Below are positions 42,201-56,650 of a DNA stretch of 64,000 nucleotides, one piece after another. The stretch lies in the NCBI GenBank assembly GCA_905331475.1, contig CAJNYU010004567.1, positions 1 through 64,000 on the forward strand, given 5' to 3'. This DNA is from Rotaria socialis (lineage: Eukaryota > Rotifera > Eurotatoria > Philodinida > Philodinidae). Position 1 is the stretch's first letter. Each line of letters begins with the position of its first letter. The translations under genes were made by a program, and so were the position numbers. The notes below the pieces were generated by a model. It saw nothing but the letters and a program-made list of their open reading frames with translations. It had not been told where the DNA came from and did no database searches.

Positions 42201-44039
42201 GAATTCAAGAATTTATTTTATTTGCTTTTCTACATTTATTACATCAACTTATTGTTTATTCTTATTTTATCTCAAAATTATCTTTAAAATTTATTTGATA
42301 AAATTCTATTGGTAGACGACCGAATAGAATACTGTTATCTATCTGAAAATGTACGTCTAAAGAATTCTATTTTTTTTTAATATACTACATCGGAATTAGA
42401 TCCTGCAGAATTAAAAAAGCTGTGACTAATTAGATTTATTATTTAAGTTTCTTTATTAAAAAGAATGTAATAATGAATCGAGAAGACTTTACATTAATGA
42501 ATTTGACCTGTTTCCGGGTGACTTACATTACATGATAAATTTTATTTTGAAAGCTATTTTAAACTCATCGGTTATCTTTTTCTCTGATTAGAACGAGTTT
42601 AAAAAGATTATTTTTTCGCTTCACGAATGATCGTATCCGCGAGTTTACTCTGATAGGTCAATTTATTTTCTTCAAACCTGTCTGTTCAAATAGTTTATGC
42701 TGTGTAGACAAAAGTTTTTGATTATCTTTTCTATTTGTTTTCTTTCAACTAGCGTAAAAAACACAGCGATATTATGTGAAAACAACAAAAATATTTTTCT
42801 TTTGATTCGTTGCATGTTTGATTGTATAAAAACGCCATTGTGCTCAAAGATTTTATGTTGAAATTGATGGCTAATCGTACGATTTTATCTAAAATGGCTC
42901 TTAAAATCATTCATAAAAGTCTATATGACGTGAGCATGTTCATAATTACTTTGAATTATGAATTGGTCAATATCGGACCCTTTTTTAACACTAAAAAACA
43001 ACATGATGTATTTTAAGATAATAATTAGTGTGATAGGTCGTTTTTTGCATGCTAACTCTTTCCTAGAATAAGTGTTGATTGGAGTTAATAAGGTATGAAA
43101 TGCAGTCATGCTCGATACTGCTTTTATTAATTTTTTAATATTCTATTTCGCAATACATAGAAGTTTTTATGTTTTATCCTCTTGATTTTACCTTACGTGG
43201 GCGAATAGTCAGAAAGCGTTGTGTAATTTGCATTCAAAAAAAAAACGGTTATTATGTAAACGCTGTCGATTTCAGTGTGTTTATTCTTAGAGTGCTTGTT
43301 ACAAATAAAAAGAATGTCGACTTCTTTTGAACTTTGCATGCAATTTGTTTCTGTTCCTCTCCAGTAGAAAAAAAATAGTGAGAACCTCTTTGTTACAAAT
43401 CCACAAGCAGTAATCTACCGTGTTTTCTTTCTCTAATAATCATCTATGATCTTTAAAATAGGAAAAAACATTTTCTGTGGATTCTCTTCAAACTCTATGC
43501 AAAAAGAATAATAATTTTTGTCTTTTAATTAGCTTAAGATTTATCGAATATTGAATAACGCTAATGATAAAGCAGTTAAAGTGAAATTAAATGCCAATCA
43601 ACAAGAGCCAATCCTAAATATATTAGATCAACAATCATTAATTTATTCGTGGTCTGTTGAGGATATCTATTTGTACATTGGAGCTGACTGTCGATTTGTT
43701 ACTCCATTCGATATGAATGAATATCGTGTATTGTCGATTTTACCTCCACAAACAAATGAATCCAATAATGAAGAAACAATATTCGGTGTACCGTTTCGTT
43801 TTGCTGATCGTAATCAAATGTTTTCCTGGTACCTTGAATTAGTTCATATAAATGGACATGATAAATGGATCCGACGAGGTCCACGTACAATGCCAGATGG
43901 TGTGAATTATTTACCACTGCAAAACTACCATTCATCATCATCGGTATCACAGAAGAAAAGAACTGATCTATCAAGAAATAAATTCCTAGATAAAGGACGA
44001 CACCTCGCCGCAAATTTTTGTAAACAACTACGAAAATGA
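36269..44039 (+). CDS. ARAP-like: ARAP-like Arf/Rho GTPase-activating protein
   Basis: Eleven exons (36269-36401, 36954-37234, 37502-37584, 37650-37771, 37861-37989, 38042-38473, 39207-39764, 39812-40048, 40571-41146, 41213-41859, 43533-44039) close in phase at 1234 residues. ARAPs switch off Arf and Rho GTPases under phosphoinositide control (known). Order: a low-complexity N-terminus (1-205, including an Asp run); an ArfGAP zinc finger (NRVCADC, 16 residues, CKKC, then AIHHRL holding the Arg); a short ankyrin-like part (HLIMLGADTN); PH-like segments (~395-620); RhoGAP (~630-810) with the finger GIYRQAGQ and SNLIATFGPCLV; a Ras-association-like region (~900-1000); and a final PH-like part (~1075-1200). 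The SAM domain and first PH pair of vertebrate ARAPs are not seen. The ArfGAP lacks the usual Trp and Gly between its Cys pairs, so its activity is uncertain. Confidence 0.9.
38998..39130. repeat. Foldback and related short repeats in an ARAP-like intron
   Basis: GACAGAGAAAT at 39010-39020 is matched on the opposite strand by ATTTCTCTGTC at 39031-39041, and an AGACC/GGTCT pair extends the stem imperfectly to about 18 bp around an AAATAA loop. Related words (CAGACCAT, ACAGAGAAA) recur to 39130. This could be a small foldback or MITE-like remnant inside the 733-bp intron. Confidence 0.55.
41860..43532 (+). other. 1.67-kb intron of the ARAP-like gene
   Basis: The donor GTAAGT and acceptor AATTAG are in phase 0. 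The intron is AT-rich, with no recognised exon or element inside. It is by far the longest intron of this gene. Confidence 0.6.
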
Positions 44040-45079
44040 ATTCTCATAGTGTCACGAAAAAGAGTGTTTTTTTTTAGTTTTTTTCTCATTCACTGATATA
44101 CATAAATTGTTTTGTTTATTTACGAAGCTACTGTAGATACAAGATGTTTGCTTCATCCACTTTTTATTCATGTGTGTGAATATAATAAAAGCACAATGGA
44201 AAATTTCGAAAATGATTTCATTTTTTAGACGTAGTATAATAAAAATCTTTTTTTTTTTTAAATTATCAATCAATTCTATCCTATGCACGAATAGTAAAGT
44301 ATTTAAACAATCAACTTGTACAAAGAAAAAGAGTTCGTATTATGAAATCTATAGGTTATGCAATAGACATGATTTTTTATGTGAAGGCTTCTTTTGCAAG
44401 TTGCAATCCAAGGGTAAATTTTCTTTTAGTCGATTACATCACAGCTAGCTACGTTAGGTTACTTCGCTCTTTATTTCTATCATACAAAATTACGTGATCA
44501 TTCTTGGTACGTGATTTTATTCGTTAAAAGATTTTTTTTTCTCTTTTTTATGAAATACTTCCTGCGCTCTCTTTTTCGTTACATAATCATATGGTGAATA
44601 AATATATCTGAGAGACGATGTATCTTGTTTTGATTGGTATAAGTAGTGGGAACAGTAAAATTCTTTTTGTTTCCTATCGAGGAAAAACACAAACAGGGCT
44701 TTGAGATTCAGATAGTAATATTACATAGAAAATTGATTACACAATCGTACTGGGACAGTAAGCATATATATATATATATATATGAATATATAATATATAT
44801 ATGATGTTGTAATCATTCTTACAAGGACATGGAGAGGGTAATGCGAGCAAAATACAAAGAAGTGCTCTAGTCAAAACGGGCGAGAACAGAAAAGAAAGAC
44901 AGAACGAGCGGTAGACACAGTGCTCACGTAACCAGTTGTTTCTTGTCCTGGGACGATTTTTTTTCTGTTTCAAGAATCTACTATATATATATATAGACGT
45001 GAAGAAAGAGAAAACATTTTATCATAAGTATTCGTATCATTTGCTGCCAAATGGTCGCCTACTTTCAGTTCAATCAACA
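44040..45079. other. Spacer between ARAP-like and LONRF genes
   Basis: No gene is seen. (TA)n runs lie at 44764-44783 and near 44980-44994. The stretch 44870-44935 is less AT-rich. A CTACTTTCAG acceptor ends at 45068, 11 nt before the LONRF start. Confidence 0.5.
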
Positions 45080-49157
<4,078 letters not shown>

Positions 49158-49976
49158 ATGCTGATTTGTTCTTGTAGATTTTGCACGACGATAAATTTCC
49201 GGTGTATTGTTACATACAGAAGAAAAAAAAACAAGCAGAATAAGACGAAAACTATTTTTCTTCACTTTATTTTTGTTACTTATTAGATGTGAGTTTTGTT
49301 TGTTTTTCGATAAAAGATTATTCTATACAAGAATACAGAAGATTGAATTTATTGTTGAAGTGATCATTTCACGAGGATGCCTCGATAAAGGATGTATGAA
49401 GTGTGATCACTAATTGTTTCCAACTAAAATAACTTGATACTATACTCCTTGACGTGGAGAATGTGTTGTAGGTTCTCTTATGTAATGACCTTGTCGATAT
49501 TCAAGATTTAGTTATTCTACTTTCATGCATTATGAGCATCGATTTCCGATTTATTGATCAGTAGTGTCCTCTATAAATTATTAATTTAGATTAAATATTT
49601 CTCAATAGTTCTCATTCATTTATTCTTTCAATTATTCAGTTATATTTTATTATTATTATTATTATATCAATCAAACAATGAGACCTCCTAAAATTTATCT
49701 GCCTCTTCGGCGGTAATTCCAACCGTCAAACATCTGTATCAAAAACAAAAATCAGTTAAATCTACACGTTTTCTAATGAATCTAAATGCATCAATTAGCC
49801 GTAACTCAGTAGTAATAATTTTTCATTCAAGTTATGCTTAACTTACTTTTTTTAAAATCAAACTCTAGGACTTGGATTCAACACTAATAAATACAAGTAT
49901 TGGTGCACCAACACCAAAAAATGTGCCATCGGAGACGACAACAACAAAAACACCAGTGTCAGGAACACATTTAATC
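49158..49976. other. Spacer and open leader before the RNF212-like gene
   Basis: It includes an ATT-repeat at 49650-49668 and a CTCTAG acceptor ending at 49868. From 49869 the RNF212-like frame is open but has no ATG until 49977, so this last part is probably 5' UTR after a trans-splice, or the second half of a gene with an unseen first exon. Confidence 0.4.
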
Positions 49977-51122
49977 ATGCCTGAATGGGTACATTGTGAA
50001 CTATGTAAAAGACGTGAAAATAACGGCTCTCACAATACTCGATTACCACTTGGCTATTGTCATCCATGTGGCCATATTATCTGTCGAGATTGTGCTATGC
50101 ATAATACGAACGGTCAAACTTGTAAATATTTTCTATCTTGAATTTTAACTTTCCTAGAAAGAGATTTTTCTTTCTAATTTCCATGTGGTCTATGTTCGAA
50201 ATCAACTCATGTGTATCCGATTAATTCAAATGTAAATTTAACATCAACGAATAAAAAGAGTTTCCTCATTGAATTTAACAATTTTAGTTACCACCACAGA
50301 TAAAAGTATTGTTCCTATCACGCTATGAATTAGTACATGTAACTGAAGCACAAGTGCGCGAACAAATTTATAAACTTTATTCTAATATGTATAAACAATT
50401 ATTTGACGTAAATTAATTTTTTTCTTAATTTCAATGAGAACAAATAGAAGTTTTCTTCTTCTTACTTTAGGTATTTGACTATCAAGATGCAAAATGGAAT
50501 CAATTAATGATGCATAGAAGTGAATATGTTAGAAAAATAAATTTTTCTAATACAAGAAATTTTCCTAATATTTGTTTAATTTGTAGCTGAGACAAATGAA
50601 TAAAATGAAAAAAGGAATGATTGAATTAGATGAAACAAGACGTATCAATAAAGAATTATTAAAGATTTGTCAAGGACAAGAACAAGATCATGCTCGCCAT
50701 CAAGATGCTATTCGACAACATCCATCAGTAAATTTAAAATGATTTTATTTACCATTCTCTTTGTTTGTTTGTTATTCTAGACAATACGACCATCATCAGT
50801 CGCTTCATCAACATCATTAAATTTTGGACCTCAACAACGGCAACAGATAAATCAGAATTCTTCGTCAGTGATTAAACCGATGGTTATAGGACGATCACCC
50901 AGTGCTCAACATCAACATGTGTCTACACCAGAACCTGATAAATTAATGACATATGAACAAGCAATGGTTTATGCACATCCAGCATTGAAAGATGCTTGTA
51001 AGTATTTATTTCTCTAGCAGGCTTCTTTTTCTTTTAACTTGATTTTTGTTTTTCTTTCAGTACGTTTAGCTCATCGACGTAAAATGTCCTCGAAAAATAG
51101 TGAAACTATAACGTCAAAATAG
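49977..51122 (+). CDS. RNF212-like: RNF212/Zip3-like RING protein (meiotic SUMO-ligase family)
   Basis: Seven exons (49977-50121, 50185-50231, 50288-50407, 50471-50527, 50587-50727, 50781-50997, 51061-51122) close in phase at 262 residues. RNF212/Zip3/ZHP-3 proteins mark and stabilise crossover sites in meiosis, with SUMO-ligase-type RING fingers (known). The start MPEWVHCELC aligns with the vertebrate MANWVFCNRC; it is followed by CHPCGHIICRDCA and CGLCSKS, completing the RING. Next come KVLFLS, a helical coiled-coil part (YKQLFDVFDYQDAKW...LRQMNKMKKGM), and a Ser/Gln-rich tail ending in basic residues. The exon 1-exon 2 intron starts GTAAAT but ends CCAT rather than CCAG; every other intron is canonical. 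HEI10 is the alternative family but fits less well. Confidence 0.75.
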
Positions 51123-52112
51123 ATTCAAATATTTGTTTTTGTTTATAATAGTATTTGTACATATTTTGTACAAAAAATATTTCATTAAAAATACATTAAT
51201 GATTGATTATTTATAATAAAAAAAAAATCATAATTTTACGAGATCAACTAAATGTTATTCTTAATAACCGTTGCATATGGTTTTGTGGAACTCGCATATA
51301 TTTTCAAAGAAACTGGTGAGTGTAAGTTTAACAGCGAGATTTTTGCGGCTCCCCACCCCCTCCCAATTACAGACATTTATGACTTTATAATTGTGCTAAT
51401 TAGGAGCTTGACTGATTAGGCGGCTATTTCTTCCTTTTTTAATTACAGTCTACACGAAAAAAACAATACTTGCCCATTACAGATATAGGCAATAACCTCA
51501 TTATAGGTTTTGGAAATCAAGGTAGATTTTTCAGATGAAGTATTTTGAATTATTTTAGTAAGCCTAGGGGATATATGTGAATTCCACATTTTAGCCCCAA
51601 AGGGGCTGCGCTAATGAACAAACTAATGCAAAACAAATCTTTTATTGTTAGAATTTGGCAGATAATGTATGAATTTTAACCAGCAGAACTAATGTAAGAT
51701 TTTGTTTTTAAAGTCTAAAATTGAATCAATGTACATAAGCGTATCAGTCAGAGAATAATTACCAGTATTGCAGCGCGTTTTTAGCTCATTTCATAGGCAT
51801 GTAGCTAAGCAATTACATATTTAGGAATTTACGATAAGACTTGACGTTGCTTTTGCTTCTTTCGAGAATATATGGCCGATCAATTAAGTTTTCAACGCGA
51901 TACGTATCAGGCTTACATGAATTCAAGGCTGAAGTTTTATACAACTGTAAACTAGCGAAATCTATGTCAATGAAAAAAAAAGATCTCCGATTGGCTATTT
52001 TACTGATTCTCAATGCCGTCTGTTTATTTATTGTTCATGTTCTGTTCTTTCTACAAGTTTCTTTTTTTTTTATTGTCTCTAATTCTTCCCTTGACGTTTA
52101 ATTATCTAGATA
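51123..52112. other. Intergenic, no gene seen
   Basis: It begins with the AATAAA-containing 3' flank of the RNF212-like gene (about 51217). The frame at 51841-52101 is hydrophobic and T-rich near its end and is probably chance or outron. An ATTATCTAG acceptor ends at 52109, 3 nt before the GID4 start. Confidence 0.45.
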
Positions 52113-52795
52113 ATGAAACTGCTAGGTCCACTCGAATTTTCTGATATGAATTTGGGTCCACCAAATAAAAACTCTTCTATATTATGTACATCATCTCGAT
52201 TTACTGGTAATCAAAAATCCAAGGGAAAATCTTACAACGTCGATGTTATTTTTCATCATGTTGATTTAGAACGTTCGTATATATGTGGATATTTAGGAAT
52301 AACTGGCTTAATCGATGAGTATCCAATACTCTCAACGTTTTTCGATGCAGAAATTATATCCAAACGGTATCCATTTTTAACACGTAAATGGGAAGCCGAT
52401 GAAGAAGTTGACAAACAACATTGGAGTAAATTCGATGCATTTTTACCATTTGTTGATACATTCAATACTGATTCATTCGATTATGATCAATTATTAGTAG
52501 GAAAAACTTCTGATTTTGTTTTTATGAGATGGAAAGAACATTTTCTTGTGCCGGATCATACGGTTAGAGATATAACTGGTTAGTACATTTTTTATTATAT
52601 ATATATATATATATTTGTTATGCATCAACATATCTACTTTTAGGTGCATCGTTCGCTGGATTCTATTATATATGTTTACAATTAAGTACTGGGAAACTAC
52701 AAGGATATTATTATCATCATTCATCTGAATGGTTTCAAAGTTTAACTTTGGAACATGTACCACAGAAGACATCAAGTGTCTTTCAATTTCGTTAA
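52113..52795 (+). CDS. GID4: GID4/Vid24 substrate receptor of the CTLH ubiquitin ligase
   Basis: Two exons (52113-52578, 52644-52795) close in phase at 205 residues. GID4 reads N-terminal proline-type degrons and docks substrates to the CTLH/GID E3 complex (known). The protein is nearly all beta-barrel: [46 protein letters not shown], then [17 protein letters not shown]. The most conserved block follows ([20 protein letters not shown], then [12 protein letters not shown]), and it ends [13 protein letters not shown] and a final FR, as in vertebrates. The long disordered N-terminus of human GID4 (300 residues) is absent. The acceptor 3 nt before the ATG fits trans-splicing. Confidence 0.97.
52595..52613. 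repeat. (TA)n run in the GID4 intron
   Basis: A TA dinucleotide run within the single 65-bp intron of the GID4 gene. Confidence 0.85.
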
Positions 52796-54215
52796 AATTT
52801 TATATGTTTGTTAAACAATAAAGAAGCAAAATTTCTTTTTCTTAGAATGTGTGTGTGTGTGTGCATGTATAAGATTTAACTGACCTGGGTAAAATGCTAA
52901 CGTTCTCTTTTTTTAGTGTCTTCGTGCAATTATTATTTTTTTTGTATATTTGTTGTACTCGAAGAGAAATGATAGAAAGTATAAAGAAAATGGGAGAAAT
53001 ACTATGAATTCGTGAAAATAATGAATATAATAAATTTATTCTTTTTTCAAAAACGAGTCTTTTTTACTGATGTGAATTATCATCAACTGAAAGTCTGCTC
53101 TGAATGGTCACAGAAGACACTAACGGATTTTAACTATAAAAGGAAACATTAACATTGCGAGTGATCCAATTTTACTAGAACTTCGATTGATATAATAATG
53201 TTTTATTTTAACGAACTAACAGTTCGAATAATAGCTTATGATGAGATATCCATGCAATGTAATATGAGATTTCTTAAACATCTAACCCTACACCTAACCT
53301 AGTGGTACTAAAATCGTAGCACAGCATGTTGATTCACATTTTCACTGCTGGACGTCAAAAGCAGGTTAAATAGGCTATCAATATTATCGTCGAAGGCTAC
53401 ATTGATTCAGGTAACACTTATAGTACAATTTCGAAGTACAAACTAAAGATGATACTGAAAATTTTGTATTGGTTTTTACACGCATAATTACAGATTTAAA
53501 ACTAAACTTCACTAATAAAATCAGTATTTCCACTACCGTGAATCTCTTCTAAAACTTAATCAGTGTCGCTTTAGTAGCATAGTATCTCGTTCGATTTTAT
53601 GGAAATTAATAAATATTACGAAACAATTAGTACATCATCATAACATCATAGATAACATTCGCTAAAGTTTTCTTCTAGTTTCTGCGCGATAAACTTTCCA
53701 AGAAAAAATTAGACTATTCTTAATTTCTAATACATACGTTTTCCATATTTCGAATTTCTAAAAAATAAACATGAATAAAATTTCTGTGTACGATATTAGA
53801 TCTTCTTCGTTGTAATTTCAAGTAGAATATAAATAGCTGGTTCTTTTTATCGAATCTCTTTTGTTGTGACAAAAGAAAATGTGACCTGTAGTAACATGAG
53901 ATTTTAACATCTGGAGCACACTATCTATTAGCCTTCGACAAACACTTTTATATGTAGCTTTGAAAAGAGCAGATCTAGTGTTATATCTATAAATTTATAT
54001 TTAGACAATGGCAGAAGGTATCAGATGTGTGCGACACGATGAAAGACGGTTTTTTCTTGTTCGATTTTTTCTCGAAAGGTGTCAATAGCTGCCATCTGTT
54101 GCAAGCAATTACTTGTGGGTCGAGTCGAATTTTGTAATGAGTCATCACTGTTTGATTTCTCGGCTGGTATGTCATGGTATTACATATTGAGTGATTTAAA
54201 TTTCAGAATTGTTCT
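52796..54215. other. Intergenic region with (TG)n microsatellite
   Basis: It contains a (TG)n run at about 52848-52862 and no recognised gene. A short CCTACACCTAACCTA-like stretch lies near 53288. An AAATTTCAG acceptor ends at 54206, 9 nt before the CTU1 start. Confidence 0.5.
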
Positions 54216-56558
54216 ATGCCTAGCGTTATTTGTGCAGCATGTCGTGGCGAGCGACCAGCCGCCTTGGTTCGTCCGAAAACAAGTGAACCCTATTGTAAAA
54301 TATGTTTTTTCGATGCATTCGAACGTGAAATACATGAAACTATTGTGAAGGAACAATTATTTAAGCCAGGTGAAACAATTGCTGTTGCTGCAAGTGGTGG
54401 AAAAGGTTCAGAAACAAAATAAAATAATCTTTCATAAACAATTAATGATATAATTTTGACTTAGATTCTACTGTTCTTGCTCATGTATTAAAACTACTAA
54501 ATGAAAGACATTCATACGGTCTTAAACTTGTTCTATTGTCCATTGATGAAGGCATAACAGGTTATAGGGATGATTCACTTGAAACTGTAAAACGTAATCA
54601 ACAACAATATGATCTGCCATTAATTATTCTTACATATAAAGAATTGTATGGTTGGAGTATGGTAAAAGAAATCTTAGTTTTTTTCTTTATCAAGGAAATA
54701 AAATTACGTTGTTATTATAGGATGAAATTGTTAAAGCAGTTGGTCGTAAGAATAATTGTAAGTAAATCGATTTTCAAAATAGAGAATAGTTATATGCAAT
54801 GGTTGATATTGAATTAAAACAATCAGTATCACAATTAGGTTGTTCATCTTTGATGAAATATTCAAGAACAAGTAGCTTTTTATTTTCTTGAGTTGATTCA
54901 TTTAGAATCTATAGAAAAACTATCTATACTCGAAGTTCTTTTAGTTATAATAATAAGAACAATTGGGTCGAGGTTATTCTGACAAAACTAAGTGAATAGT
55001 TTCTTTTTTAAAGAAGAAGAAGAAGTGTTACCTTTCATAGACGTATAAATTTACGTATGGGCTGATATTGATTGAGTTCGATTTTGACAGGTTTCGACTT
55101 TCATATAGAAGGAGAGTTCTTATTTTGGGAACAGTTTGATAAAATTGTCAAGAGTAGTAGAGTGGGGCTTTGTGGGCTTTTATCGGTGATATTCAAAAGA
55201 AAAAACTATCAATTGACTTTCGATAGGATAAAGTGACTGGTCAATGTCAAGTATTAGTTTTTGTTCTTCTTATAGAAATTTACGATTCAACATGATTTCA
55301 TTTGCAATATAGTGATAGGTATTCTTTACCCGGTACTCTAATAGTGGTGGTGTTATGTACAAATATGCGACTGATAAGTTTGTAGATATGACCATGAATC
55401 GATTTATTTGAATTCGTTTTTTGTACGTACAGGCTTGATTGATGTCTGATAATAGTTGTATAATTTTGGTAATTTATTTGATCGTTAGAAGAAGAAGAAA
55501 AACGAAGGATCAAATCCTATTAGCTTTCATCGCTCACGCGAGCAATAATTGAATGACCTTCACTTTGACTGTGTGGTTTTGGCTAAATGATTTATCACAT
55601 GTCGTTTAAAGACAACGTGTGATGTATTGCATTTTTCGATGAAGACGTTAAAAATAAGATTCACAAGAAAATTTGTTTACAACGAATTTTGACAGGAATT
55701 CTTATTTTCTCATTTGATACGAGTAAGTTTCTGTACAAAAATAGTTGTCAAACATTAGATTTGCTCATAGAAACAATATTTCATAGCATAAAAATAACGT
55801 TGATCGTTCATGTCTTAGCTTTTGAAAATGCTACTAGTTATTTCTTTGCAGGCACATTCTGTGGTGTCTTCCGTCGTCAAGCTCTTGACCGTGGCGCAAT
55901 GAAATTAGCTGTGAATAAAATAGCAACTGGTCACAATGCCGATGATATTGCTGAAACAATTCTCATGAATATTCTTCGTGGTGATATTGCACGTCTTAAA
56001 CGATGTACATCAATCATAACCGGTGATGAATCCGATGATAATGAAGCATCTACTATTCCTCGTTGTAAACCATTAAAATATGCATATGAAAAAGAAATTG
56101 TTCTCTACGCATTTTATAAACGGTTGGATTATTTCTCAACGGAATGTCTCTACTCTCCAAATGCATATCGTGGCAATATAAGAACATATATCAAAGATTT
56201 AGAACGCTTAAGACCATCGTCAATCATCGATATCATTCATAGTGGTGAACAGTTAATTGTTAAACAAACAGCTAAAATGCCTGTACAACGTGTTTGTGAA
56301 CGTTGTTCCTATTGTTCATCGATGCCAATATGTAAAGCATGTTTACTAATCGAAGGTCTGAATAAAGGTGTACCAAAATTAGGTATTGGAAAAACTGAAC
56401 GTTATAGAAAGGAAATGCAAAAACAAGATCAATGTTGTAGTAAGTTATATATACTGACAACGATCGAATAAAAATTTGTGGGTTTTTCTACTTTTCTAGG
56501 TGACCAATCATTATGTCATTGTATGAAAGAAAAATTGACAGTGAAGGAGAAAGATTAA
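54216..56558 (+). CDS. CTU1: Cytoplasmic tRNA 2-thiolation protein 1
   Basis: Five exons (54216-54405, 54465-54661, 54721-54757, 55852-56439, 56500-56558) close in phase at 356 residues. CTU1/Ncs6 with CTU2 thiolates U34 of Lys, Glu and Gln tRNAs, using sulphur from URM1 (known). Seen: an N-terminal zinc ribbon ([15 protein letters not shown], then CKIC), the PP-loop SGGKDS formed across the first splice junction, and [10 protein letters not shown]. After these come [28 protein letters not shown], the [18 protein letters not shown] block, and a C-terminal zinc part ([21 protein letters not shown]). All catalytic Cys candidates are present. The third intron (1094 bp) is much longer than the others. 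The stop is 92 bp before the ARID4 start. Confidence 0.97.
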
Positions 56559-56650
56559 AAAGAAAAAAAAAACTTACATCCGCTTTGTTGTTCTTTTTCT
56601 AATAAAATCTTTGTTTTCAGATATATAGTTTCTATATTATATACTTGGGC
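56559..56650 (+). promoter_or_regulatory. Operon-like spacer: poly(A) signal then trans-splice acceptor
   Basis: Within 92 bp there is AATAAA at 56601-56606, then TTGTTTTCAG ending at 56620, then the ARID4-like ATG at 56651. This order (3'-end signal of the first gene, pyrimidine tract with AG, next start) is the classic layout of an SL-resolved operon. Confidence 0.6.

Noticed and set aside
43699..44013. Minus-strand 104-codon frame
   Set aside because: It lies antisense to the last ARAP-like exon, which has consistent phase and a PH-like sequence.
44936..45079. Earlier in-frame start for LONRF
   Set aside because: The stretch crosses a TA repeat and lies upstream of a strong TTTCAG acceptor 11 nt before the Met at 45080; probably outron.
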